From contig DOJA01000258.1 in NCBI GenBank assembly GCA_003511945.1, positions 1 through 15,357 of the forward strand: a stretch of 15,357 bases of DNA, written 5' to 3'. Source of the DNA: Phycisphaerales bacterium (GTDB lineage Bacteria > Planctomycetota > Phycisphaerae > Phycisphaerales > UBA1924). Shown here piece by piece: positions 8,313 to 15,330 of the stretch. Made by a program: the position numbers and the translations under genes. The first letter of the stretch is position 1. Each line of letters begins with the position of its first letter. Under the pieces are notes generated by a model. That model saw only the letters and a program-made list of their open reading frames with translations, did not search any database and was not told the DNA's origin.

Positions 8313-9028
8313 CAGCCATCGTCGAGCCCAAACCGCCGCAGCCCGACGACGAGTCCGCGGGGGATGTCGGAGTCATCGAACTGATCCGCCGCGTGCAGCG
8401 GCGGGAGGTGAAGGCGTCGTCGCTGTCGGGGGAGGACCGGCGGTCGTGCGTGGAGTACCTGACGGCCGAGGGGTACTCGGCGGCGGAGATCGCGGGGGTG
8501 CTGCGCACGAGCGACCGGACGGTGCTGCGGGACCGGCAGCGCATCAGGAGGTCGAACGCTCTCAAGCGTGACCCGGCGCTGGTGGAGCAGATGGTGGGCC
8601 GGCTGGTGGGCGAGGCGGAGACGGCGGTCTCAAGACTGAGGCGCGTGGCGCGGGACGCCCAGACGAGCGCCGCGGTCAGAGTGGAAGCCGAGCGCTCGGC
8701 GTGGACGGTGGCGCGCGAGCTGGTGCAGTCGCTGCAGCGCCTGGGCTATCTGCCCATGGCGACGGCCCAGGTGCGGGCGGAGCTGACGCACCGGGTGGAG
8801 GAGCCTCCGTCGGTCGAGGAACTGGCGCAGGAGCTGGAGCGGCTGGAGTCGATCCGGGCTGGGTGCAGGGTGCGGGACGAGCACGTGACGGAGCATGTGG
8901 CGCGGGTGAAAGACGCGCTGGCGCGGGTGGCGGCGGGCGAGGCGATCGGACGCCTCGCGGCGGCGATCGAGAAGCAAGTCGAAGGCACGGAGGTTAACGG
9001 CGATGGTGACGACAGCGACGACGAGTGA
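8309..9028 (+). CDS. Probable terminase small subunit (HTH DNA-binding)
   Basis: A 239-residue protein. The start at 8309 was chosen because its ATG overlaps the methyltransferase stop (ATGA); an upstream ATG at 8168 would run through the methyltransferase in another frame. Residues 46-80 read as a helix-turn-helix: EYLTAEGYSAAEIAGVLRTS, then DRTVLRDRQRIRR. The middle (90-145) is helical and charged, fitting an oligomerisation region. Residues 165-225 are also strongly helical (LAQELERLESIRAG), and the tail is acidic (DGDDSDDE). Small terminases recognise the packaging site on phage DNA and hand it to the large subunit. Sequence alone is not diagnostic. The call rests on the HTH, the size, and the position directly before the large terminase, whose start lies inside the last 26 bases. 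A different DNA-binding regulator remains possible. Confidence -1.
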   Translation: MTAIVEPKPPQPDDESAGDVGVIELIRRVQRREVKASSLSGEDRRSCVEYLTAEGYSAAEIAGVLRTSDRTVLRDRQRIRRSNALKRDPALVEQMVGRLVGEAETAVSRLRRVARDAQTSAAVRVEAERSAWTVARELVQSLQRLGYLPMATAQVRAELTHRVEEPPSVEELAQELERLESIRAGCRVRDEHVTEHVARVKDALARVAAGEAIGRLAAAIEKQVEGTEVNGDGDDSDDE

Positions 9029-10616
9029 TGCGAAGGGGCCGGGTGCGATGGTGGGGGGGGCCCGTCGGGCGGCGGGCAGAGCGTCGATCCGGGCGTTCGC
9101 GGAGATCTACCTGCCCCACCACTTCTCGACGGTGCCCTCGCCGATGCACCTGGAGGTCTTTGAGGAGCTGGAGAAGCTGGGGGCCAACCGGGGCACGAGG
9201 CTGGCGATCGCGGCCCCGCGTGGGCACGCCAAGAGCACGCTGGTGAGCCTGGCGTACGCGCTGTGGTGCGTGTGCTACGAGACCGAGCCGTACATCCTGC
9301 TGGTGTCGGACACGGCGGAGCAAGCGCGGGACGCGCTCAAGGCGCTGAAGGACGAGCTGCGGGGCAACGCCCGGATCGAGTCGGACTTTGCGCACATCCT
9401 TGAGGCGCGGCGGGTGTCGGCCCGCTGGCGGCGGGACGACATCGTGGTGGGGGAGATGCGGGTGACGGCGCTGGGGGCGGACCAGAAGGTGCGCGGCCGC
9501 AAGAACGCCTCTTCTCGCCCGACGCTGATCATCGCCGACGACCTCGAGAACGACGAGCTGGTGCGGAGCCCGGACCAGCGGGAGCGGCGTCGGGAGTGGT
9601 TCACCTCGGCGCTGATGAAGTCGGGCACGCCGCGCACGAACGCCGTGGTCATCGGCACGGTGCTGCACCACGAGGCGCTGCTGGCGCGGCTGCTGGACCC
9701 GGCGCGGAGCCCGGGCTGGCTGGTCAAGCGGTACAAGGCGGTGACGGGGTGGGCGGACCGCGGGGACCTGTGGGAGAAGTGGGAGTCCGTCTACAACCAC
9801 CACTCGCCGTGGCCCGACGGGGGCGAACTGTCCGGTCCGGGGGCGGCGCGGGCCTTCTTCGCTGCGCACCGCGACGCGATGCTGACGGGGGCCCGCGCGC
9901 TGTGGCCCGAGGCGCGTCCGTACGAGCACCTGATGGAGCTCAAGGTGCGCGAGGGGGCGCACAGCTTCGCGACCGAGATGCAGAATGAGCCCTCGGATCC
10001 GGCGACGCGCCTCTTCCGCGATGAGGACATCCGCTTCTGGGACGACGCCCGCTCGTCGGTCCACGACTTCGAGGGGCTCCGAGTGTCGCTGGAGGGGCAC
10101 ACGGAGGTGATCTGCGCCTGCGACCCGGCGCTGGGCAAGCCGGGACGCGGGCGGGACGACTCGGCGATCGTCATCGTGCTGCGGGAGTCGCGGACCAAGC
10201 ACATCTATGTGATCGACGCCGACATCCGCCGGCGCAACCCCGACGAGACGATCGAGGCGATCCTCGCCTACGACCGGGTGCGGCGGCTCAACCGGGTCGT
10301 GGTCGAGGCGACGCAGTTCCAGGAGATGCTGGTGACCGAGCTGGAGAAGCGGGCGCAGGAGCGGGGGCGGTACCTGCGGGTCAAGTCGGTGAAGCCGACG
10401 ACGGACAAGCACGCGCGGATCGCGGCGATCCAGCCCCAGGTGTGCTCGGGCCAGGTGCGCTTCAGCCAGCGGCACACGGCGCTGCTGGAGCAGCTGAGGC
10501 AGTTCCCGCACGGCGCGCACGACGACGGCCTGGATGCCTTGCAGATGGCGGTCGCGGCGGCCCGCAAGCCAGAGGCGCGAGTGGTCGGCCTCAGTCTCCG
10601 CGGCGTCCCGGTGTGA
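9003..10616 (+). CDS. terL: Phage terminase large subunit (DNA-packaging ATPase/nuclease)
   Basis: A 537-residue protein with both terminase domains. GGAGG at 8989-8993, 9 bases upstream, supports the start even though it overlaps the small-subunit gene by 26 bases in another frame. ATPase: Walker A-like APRGHAKST at 71-79, with Ala replacing the usual Gly before Lys as in the HAKST subgroup, and Walker B LIIADDLEND at 175-184. Nuclease, RNase H fold: D374 in CACDPALGKPGRG, E435 in VVVEATQFQEM, and the Asp cluster of HDDGLDAL at 506-513. This motor cuts concatemeric phage DNA and drives it into the procapsid. All active-site residues are present and the length is normal, so the gene looks intact. 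No portal or capsid gene follows within the window, which is unusual for a working prophage. Confidence -1.
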   Translation: MVTTATTSDAKGPGAMVGGARRAAGRASIRAFAEIYLPHHFSTVPSPMHLEVFEELEKLGANRGTRLAIAAPRGHAKSTLVSLAYALWCVCYETEPYILLVSDTAEQARDALKALKDELRGNARIESDFAHILEARRVSARWRRDDIVVGEMRVTALGADQKVRGRKNASSRPTLIIADDLENDELVRSPDQRERRREWFTSALMKSGTPRTNAVVIGTVLHHEALLARLLDPARSPGWLVKRYKAVTGWADRGDLWEKWESVYNHHSPWPDGGELSGPGAARAFFAAHRDAMLTGARALWPEARPYEHLMELKVREGAHSFATEMQNEPSDPATRLFRDEDIRFWDDARSSVHDFEGLRVSLEGHTEVICACDPALGKPGRGRDDSAIVIVLRESRTKHIYVIDADIRRRNPDETIEAILAYDRVRRLNRVVVEATQFQEMLVTELEKRAQERGRYLRVKSVKPTTDKHARIAAIQPQVCSGQVRFSQRHTALLEQLRQFPHGAHDDGLDALQMAVAAARKPEARVVGLSLRGVPV

Positions 10617-10787
10617 GGCCCAAGGGTGATCGACGCGTCCTCATGGGATGAGGCCGGCGCGCACCCCGCGCTCGCGCAATGAGGCGGACGGGCGCTGATC
10701 CGCGGACCCGGCGCTGGATATCGACCCCAGGAGTCGCCCTCATGGGTCCCCCGTGCGGCACGCCGCCGCACTACAGGAGGCCCCACG

Positions 10788-12267
10788 ATGGCGATTCAAT
10801 CGGAAGCGGGACAGACCGCCCGGCGACGCTCGGGCGAAAGCGAGCAAGGGCTCCGAGGCCGCGGCTCGCGCGTCGAGCGCACCGCCCCCCCGGATCCGGC
10901 GGACCCCAGGTCGTGCGCGGTCGGCTACCTGCGCCGCTCGACCGATCGTCAAGAGCAGTCGATCGGCGACCAGCGGGCGGCGGTGGAGCGGTACGCCGCC
11001 GAGATCGGGGTGCCGCTGACGCGTCTGTACATCGACGACGCGATCAGCGGCGCGAGCACCGCGGGGCGCCGCGCCTTCCAGAGCATGATCGAGGACGCGG
11101 GGTCCGAAGCGCGCGGCTTCGGCATGGTCATCGTCTACGACATCAAGCGCTTCGGGCGCATCGACAACGACGAAGCGGGGTACTACCGGCACCTGCTGCG
11201 GCAGCGCGGCGTCGAGGTCCGCTACGCCAGCGAGGGCTTCACCGGGGACTCGACCGATGACCTTCTCCGCCCCGTCAAGCAGTGGCAGGCGCGGCAGGAG
11301 TCCAAGGACCTGGCCAAGGTCGTCATCCGCGGGCTGGTGTCCAAAGCGGGCGTGGGGAGGGAAGCGGGCAGGGGCGGCTCCGGGGGGTGGATGGGCGGCG
11401 CGGCGCCGTTCGGCTATGACCTCAAGTACCTCAGCGGGTCCGGCGACTTCATCTTCGTGGTGCGCACCGGGGGGGACGGGTCCAAGGCGTTGCTCGACGC
11501 GGGCGGCGGGGTCCGGGGCGTGGAGCGGGCCGAGGGCGAAGTACCTCCTGTCCGGGCTCGTGCGCTGCGCGCGTTGCGGGAACCGGTACGAGGGCGTGAC
11601 CGAGCCGACGGGCACGAAGCGGCCCGGCGGGTCCAAGCGGGCCACGCGCACGGCCTACGCCTGCGGCGCGTACATCCGCGGCGGACGCGCGGTGTGCGCA
11701 CGCGGGACGGTGTCTCAGGAGGCGATGGAGGCCCCGGTCGTCGAGGCAATGCTGCGCTGTTACGAGCGCTACGCCAGCGCGGAGGGCGGGGCGATGATCG
11801 AGGCCGCGGTGCGTGGGGCGACGGGCGGCGAGCAGGAGCGCCTGTGTGAGGAAGGCGAGGCCCTGCGCCGGCGACTGGCGGAGATCGATTCGATCACCCG
11901 CAACCTCCTCGACACCCTCTCAACCGCCGATCGACAGGCCGTTGAACGCCGCGTGGTGGAGTTGGAATCAGAGCGCGCCGCGATCGAGGAGCGGCTGGGC
12001 TCAATCGACCGGGTGAGGCGCACCGCGAAAGAGGCCCGGGCCATCGCGTCCCGCGTGCGTGGCTTTGTCGAGCGCCTGCCCCGGGTCATGGCGTCGGCCC
12101 CCCCATCACGCCCCGCCGACCGGCACGCCGCCCTGCGATCGTGCATCGTGGCGGCGGACTACGACCACGCCGCCGGGCGGACCAGGGTGGAGTTCCGGGC
12201 GGTGCCGACCGCAGCCGCAGCCGACGGCCAAGGCCCGACCGAGACGGTCGAGGTGCCTATCCCCTGA
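10788..12267 (+). pseudogene. Large serine recombinase, frameshifted and missing its central domain
   Basis: AGGAGG at 10775-10780, 7 bases before the ATG, gives a strong start. The first frame encodes about 240 residues of resolvase catalytic domain: GYLRRSTDRQEQSIGDQR with catalytic Ser51, YIDDAISGAS, YDIKRFGRIDNDEAGYYR (conserved Arg), and the domain end PFGYDLKYLSGSGDFIFVVR. Past about 11510 this frame turns into low-complexity Arg/Ala/Gly sequence. Another frame then carries the family C-terminus to 12267: KYLLSGLVRCARCGNRYEG, the partner YACGAYIRGGRAVC of a Cys4 zinc ribbon, and a coiled coil (about 11830-12060). The recombinase domain that normally links these parts, about 150-200 residues, is absent. 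This is therefore an internal deletion with a frame change near 11500-11545, not a simple indel. These enzymes integrate phages and mobile elements. This copy should be inactive unless the sequence is misassembled. Confidence -1.
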
Positions 12268-12274
12268 GCGCACC

Positions 12275-12291
12275 GGCCGCCCGGGGCGGCC
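12275..12291. terminator. Hairpin between recombinase remnant and tRNA, possible bidirectional terminator
   Basis: GGCCGCC, loop CGG, GGCGGCC: a perfect 7-bp GC stem starting 7 bases after the recombinase stop and about 20 bases from the 3' end of the tRNA on the opposite strand. There is no T tract on either side, so intrinsic termination is only possible, not shown. Confidence -1.
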
Positions 12292-12310
12292 AGCGCATAT
12301 CAATGGCGAA

Positions 12311-12385
12311 TGACCCCACGGGGATTCGAACCCCGGTTTCCAGGATGAGAACCTGGCGTCCTAGACCTGGCTAGACGATGGGGCC
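12311..12385 (-). tRNA. tRNA-Glu (anticodon CTC)
   Basis: The minus strand folds as a full cloverleaf of 75 bases. The acceptor stem is GGCCCCA pairing with TGGGGTC (one G-U), with discriminator A. The D arm lies around GTCTAGCCAGGTCTAGGAC. The anticodon stem is CCAGG/CCTGG with loop TTCTCAT, giving anticodon CTC, which reads GAG. The T stem is CGGGG/CCCCG with loop TTCGAAT. CCA is not encoded. Its 3' end faces the recombinase remnant, the usual orientation of a tRNA used as an integration site, but I found no second copy of the tRNA 3' end in the window. Confidence -1.
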
Positions 12386-12390
12386 TGAGC

Positions 12391-12420
12391 GCCGAGCGGC
12401 CTCGTCCGGGGCCGCTCGGC
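12391..12420 (-). terminator. Strong hairpin between the 101-residue gene and the tRNA
   Basis: GCCGAGCGGCC and GGCCGCTCGGC form an 11-bp perfect stem with an 8-base loop. It lies 36 bases past the stop of the minus-strand gene 12456-12761 and 5 bases before the 5' end of the tRNA. No T run follows. It could end transcription of the upstream gene or act as an RNA processing signal before the tRNA. Confidence -1.
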
Positions 12421-12455
12421 AGGGAACGGGGAGTCTAGAGGAGCCGAGGGGAGCG

Positions 12456-12761
12456 TCAAGCCGGGGAATGGCTCAGCGACCGGCGCGCCTGCGCCAGGGC
12501 GTACACCGCCGCCTCGGCCTCGGTCTGGCCCACCACGGCACCCTCCGGGGTGCTCGACCCCGACCGGGTCCACTCGGCCCGCACGCAGTCGAACTCTTCG
12601 ACCTTCCCGATGGTCAGCCCCAGGCCCAGAGCATCAAGTTCGTGGCGGACGCGCCCCGGCCCGGGGTACACCCGCCCATCGGGCGACACCTCGCACCCGG
12701 TGCTGTCGAGGGTGGACCACCCGGCGGAGTACAAGGCGTCGACGGCGAAGGTGATGCTCAT
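12456..12761 (-). CDS. Conserved small protein of unknown function, 101 aa
   Basis: The start at 12761 (MSITFAVDALYSAGWSTLDS) has GGGAG 6 bases upstream. The protein is soluble and has no signal peptide, membrane segment or known domain that I can name. It contains blocks that look conserved: YSAGWSTLDSTGCE, SPDGRVYPGPGRVRHELDAL, and EGAVVGQTEAEAAVYALAQA near the C-terminus. From memory, proteins with this GWSxLD start and GQTEAEAAVYALAQ end are common in Phycisphaerae-type planctomycetes, which adds to the taxonomic guess. Codon use is strongly GC3-biased like its neighbours, unlike shadow ORFs. It runs in the same direction as the tRNA 70 bases downstream and the secreted-protein gene 210 bases upstream. 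Function unknown. Confidence -1.
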   Translation of the reverse strand: MSITFAVDALYSAGWSTLDSTGCEVSPDGRVYPGPGRVRHELDALGLGLTIGKVEEFDCVRAEWTRSGSSTPEGAVVGQTEAEAAVYALAQARRSLSHSPA

Positions 12762-12875
12762 GGGCCACTCCCGGCGCCCGCGCGGGGCGCTCCAACGCGA
12801 CGGGCGCTTCGGTCCGAGATGCTAGCACCCCGGACACCCCGGAGTTCCGACCCATGGTGCTTCGGCCGATTCGAC

Positions 12876-12899
12876 CGAGGCCCTTTGATCCGGGCCTCG
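12876..12899 (-). terminator. Hairpin downstream of the secreted-protein gene
   Basis: CGAGGCCC, an 8-base loop, then GGGCCTCG: a perfect 8-bp stem about 70 bases past the stop of the minus-strand gene ending at 12972. No T run follows. It is a possible terminator in the 210-base gap before the 101-residue gene, which also holds that gene's GGGAG ribosome site. Confidence -1.
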
Positions 12900-12971
12900 T
12901 GTTGCTTCAAGAGCCGGCGCGTGGGGTGCCCTGCGGCCGCGTTCCGTAGGGCGGTTTCCCGTGCCAGGCCG

Positions 12972-14042
12972 CTACCTGGGCGCGCTTGGGATGGGGGCGG
13001 CCAGACCCACCAGGCGGGCACGAAACGCGTCGCGATCGCGCGACCAGCGCTGGTAGAACAACTGGGCCTGCTCTGGTGGCACGGGGATCAACAATTCGGC
13101 TCTTCTGGCAGAGCGGAAGGCCTCTGAGAGCGCCCGGGTGTCGGCGTCGTTCCAGTGGGCGAAGATCGGCTCAAGCGCCGGCCACGACTCCGCCAGTGTG
13201 GCATCGAACGCCGCCAGGGTGGCGACCTGTGGGGTGATGGCGTCCGTGTCGATGTTCATCCGCCCGGCGCCGGCGAGCGACGAACGGATGTGGAGCACCA
13301 GTTCGTCGAGTGCGCCCACCGCGACGCGCCCCTCCATCCATTGGGCGAGCAGTTCCGCCTCGCCGCGTGCGCTGGCCGCCCCTCGGAAGGGATCGGCCTC
13401 GTCCAGCGTCGCGAGCGCCGCACGGAGCTCGTCGCGATCGGACTGCTCGAGCGCGCCGGTGGCGAGAGTCATGGCCGCCACCGCATCGACGGCCTGAAAG
13501 ATGCTGCCGGCGTACATCGATGCGACGGTGACCCGGTCCATCGAGGTGTGCCCCGCGATGCGATAACCGGCCGCGAGGAAGCGCACGGCGCCCCGGGCGT
13601 CGCCCGCGTCCACGCTCCGGCGGGCCAGCACCGCCATCAGCCGCCCGCTGGCTCGCAAGTTCCCCAGGTGCGGCAGGCGAACGGCGGGGCCGGGCGAGCG
13701 GTCCCACAGGAAATCGCACTGAGGGATCAGCGTCGCTTCGATCAGTGCAGCCGCGAATCGGTCGAGCGCCTCGCCCCCGATCGGCAGCGCGTCGGGCGCA
13801 GGCCAGAGCGGGCTGCCGATCTCTTCCGGCTTCAGATTGATCAGCGCGAGCTGGAGCGCGGCTATGTCGACCCTCTCCCACACCTGCGCGTAGGTCCAGG
13901 CGGCGTTCGTCGCCAGTTCGTCGGGTGTGGGCGTCGGCGCGGCGTTCCGGACCGGGTTCGATTGGGCCGCCGCGCCCTTGCCGGCTTGCAAGACGAGCGC
14001 CGCGAGCGCCACGAGACACCAACCAACAGTCGCTCGACCCAT
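12972..14042 (-). CDS. Secreted helical protein of unknown function, 356 aa
   Basis: I chose the ATG at 14042 because it opens a typical signal peptide (MGRATVGWCLVALAALVLQA, cleavage after GKGAAA before Q27) and GGAGG lies 4 bases upstream. The frame is open further upstream to 14216, but that extension is Arg/Pro-rich and not conserved in style. After a Pro/Thr linker (35-40) the mature protein is almost entirely helical: WTYAQVWERVDIAALQLALI at about 49-68, LPHLGNLRASGRLMAVLARR at 123-142, then DAGDARGAVRFLAAGYRIAG and a hydrophobic stretch around 176-195. This resembles a diffuse family of planctomycete exported proteins with LPHL..LR..A+ and GD..AA blocks. No enzyme motif is visible. It is transcribed divergently from the deiodinase-like gene, with about 170 bases of shared upstream region. 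Function unknown. Confidence -1.
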   Translation of the reverse strand: MGRATVGWCLVALAALVLQAGKGAAAQSNPVRNAAPTPTPDELATNAAWTYAQVWERVDIAALQLALINLKPEEIGSPLWPAPDALPIGGEALDRFAAALIEATLIPQCDFLWDRSPGPAVRLPHLGNLRASGRLMAVLARRSVDAGDARGAVRFLAAGYRIAGHTSMDRVTVASMYAGSIFQAVDAVAAMTLATGALEQSDRDELRAALATLDEADPFRGAASARGEAELLAQWMEGRVAVGALDELVLHIRSSLAGAGRMNIDTDAITPQVATLAAFDATLAESWPALEPIFAHWNDADTRALSEAFRSARRAELLIPVPPEQAQLFYQRWSRDRDAFRARLVGLAAPIPSAPR

Positions 14043-14214
14043 CACGCCTCCACTACGGACCATGCCCTTGGCTCGCGACGCGCGTCCTCGCGCGGGAACC
14101 TCCGAGCCCACCGAACGATACCGCCCCGAGCGGGCCGGGGTCCCACATGGAAGAATGTGCCCTCCGGCGCGGCTGTTCGGCGTTCGGAAGGGCTGCACAT
14201 GGAGGATGTATCTC

Positions 14215-14982
14215 ATGACCCAGCGTGCCGGTTCAGGCGACGAGCGATTCCGGGGGCTGCCCCCGCTTCTGCCCCATTCGCCGTTCTGTGCGTACGACCC
14301 GGGGGTGGCGCCCGAGGTCGGCGCCCGCCGGTTCTATGAGGTCATGGACCGCCGGCGTACGGTCCGGATGTTCTCGGACCGTCCGGTGGCGCGCGAGGCG
14401 GTCGAGTGGTGCGTCCGGGCCGCCGGGACCGCCCCCAGCGGCGCGCACAAGCAGCCCTGGCGGTTCGTCTGCGTGAGCGATCCGGCCCTCAAGCGTGAGA
14501 TGCGGGCGGCCGCGGAGGAAGAAGAGCGCGAGTTCTACGAACGACGCGCCAGCCGCCGGTGGCTCGAAGACCTCGCTCCCCTGGGGACCGACTCCAACAA
14601 GCCCTTCCTCGAAATCGCGCCTTGGATCGTCGTCGTCTTCGCGCTCGTCAAGACTGACGACGGCGGGCAGGTCTACTACCGGGAGGAATCGGTGGGGATC
14701 GCGGTGGGTCTGTTCCTCGCCGCCGCCCACCACGCCGGGCTGGTCACGCTGACGCACACGCCAAGCCCGATGGGGTTCCTTCAGAAGGTTCTGCACCGCC
14801 CGGAGCACGAGCGGGCATTCGTGGTGATCCCGCTGGGCTACCCCGCGCCGGATTGCGTCGTGCCCGACCTGAAGCGCAAGCCGCTGGAGGAGATCATGGT
14901 GGTGAATCTCCCCGGGGGGGATCGCCCCGGGGGGGATCGGCCCGGGGGGGATCGTTCAGGGGGAGAGCGTTCCGGGGGGTGA
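14215..14982 (+). CDS. Iodotyrosine deiodinase-like flavin reductase (nitroreductase fold) with repeat-derived tail
   Basis: The ATG at 14215 has GGAGG 9 bases upstream; the product is 255 residues. It follows the iodotyrosine deiodinase branch of the nitroreductase family closely. FMN-phosphate arginines lie in RRRTVRMFSD (46-55). Other shared blocks are AAGTAPSGAHKQPW (69-82), the active-site lid EEEEREFYERR (101-111), YYREESVGIAVGLFLAAAHH, AGLVTLTHTP, and PLGYP followed by VPDLKRKPLEEIMV (217-229). Glu104, Tyr108 and Lys129 sit at the same spacing (4 and 21 residues) as the human residues that grip the amino-acid part of halotyrosine. The expected reaction is FMN-dependent reductive dehalogenation of iodo- or bromotyrosine. 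The membrane anchor of animal forms is absent, so it should be cytosolic. After residue 232 come four units of D/E-R-P/S-G-G, encoded by a 15-base tandem repeat and not part of the family. Confidence -1.
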   Translation: MTQRAGSGDERFRGLPPLLPHSPFCAYDPGVAPEVGARRFYEVMDRRRTVRMFSDRPVAREAVEWCVRAAGTAPSGAHKQPWRFVCVSDPALKREMRAAAEEEEREFYERRASRRWLEDLAPLGTDSNKPFLEIAPWIVVVFALVKTDDGGQVYYREESVGIAVGLFLAAAHHAGLVTLTHTPSPMGFLQKVLHRPEHERAFVVIPLGYPAPDCVVPDLKRKPLEEIMVVNLPGGDRPGGDRPGGDRSGGERSGG

Positions 14983-15117
14983 ATTGTTCCGGGGGGTGAA
15001 TCGATCCGGGGGGGTGACTGGGCCGAAGAGGTGAATCGGCCGAGGAATCGGTCCCGGAGATGAATCGGCCCCGGGTGATCAGCTCGGGGGATGAATCGAC
15101 CCGGGGGACGGATCGAG
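14905..15117 (+). repeat. 15-17 base G-rich tandem repeat spanning the deiodinase stop codon
   Basis: Units resemble GATCGCCCCGGGGGG. Five in-frame 15-base units (14905-14979) encode the C-terminal tail. The array then runs beyond the TGA as degenerate units of about 16-17 bases, such as TGAATTGTTCCGGGGGG and TGAATCGATCCGGGGGGG, and decays by about 15117. The minus strand reads as Pro/Arg-rich repeats (SPPGR), which are only a shadow. A replication-slippage minisatellite is the simplest reading. Confidence -1.
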
Positions 15118-15140
15118 CGGACCCGTTCGATCCGCGTGCC

Positions 15141-15153
15141 GGCCCGAAGGGCC
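15141..15153. repeat. Small GC hairpin
   Basis: GGCCC, loop GAA, GGGCC: a 5-bp stem with a three-base loop, the first of three hairpins in about 100 bases. Confidence -1.
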
Positions 15154-15164
15154 GAGGACCGTTG

Positions 15165-15209
15165 CCACGGGTGGAGATCGCCCCTCCGTGGGGCGATCGG
15201 AACCCGTGG
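15165..15209. repeat. Nested long hairpin
   Basis: The outer stem CCACGGGT/ACCCGTGG (8 bp) and inner stem GATCGCCCC/GGGGCGATC (9 bp) are separated by a symmetric GGA/GGA internal loop and capped by TCCGT. All 17 pairs are Watson-Crick. It may be a terminator-like or structured RNA element, or a palindromic repeat of the REP type. No T tract follows. Confidence -1.
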
Positions 15210-15227
15210 AACGCCCGGACCCGGACG

Positions 15228-15244
15228 CCGCCCCGCCGGGGCGG
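15228..15244. repeat. GC hairpin
   Basis: CCGCCCC, loop GCC, GGGGCGG: a perfect 7-bp stem 18 bases after the nested hairpin. Possible terminator for the deiodinase gene, but without a T run. Confidence -1.
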
Positions 15245-15282
15245 TGGAGTGATTGGGGTTGGTCTGCATCCCACGGGTTCCG

Positions 15283-15330
<48 letters not shown>

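Noticed and set aside
8994..10520. Long minus-strand ORF (508 codons) opposite terL
   Set aside because: Antisense shadow; the plus strand encodes complete Walker and nuclease motifs.
10639..10746. CCTCATGGG occurring twice (10639 and 10738) between terL and the recombinase
   Set aside because: A 9-base match over 100 bases of high-GC sequence could be chance, and no attachment-site structure surrounds it.
14838..15274. Pro/Arg repeat proteins on the minus strand at the right end
   Set aside because: Produced by reading the G-rich tandem repeat backwards; no ribosome site and nothing conserved.
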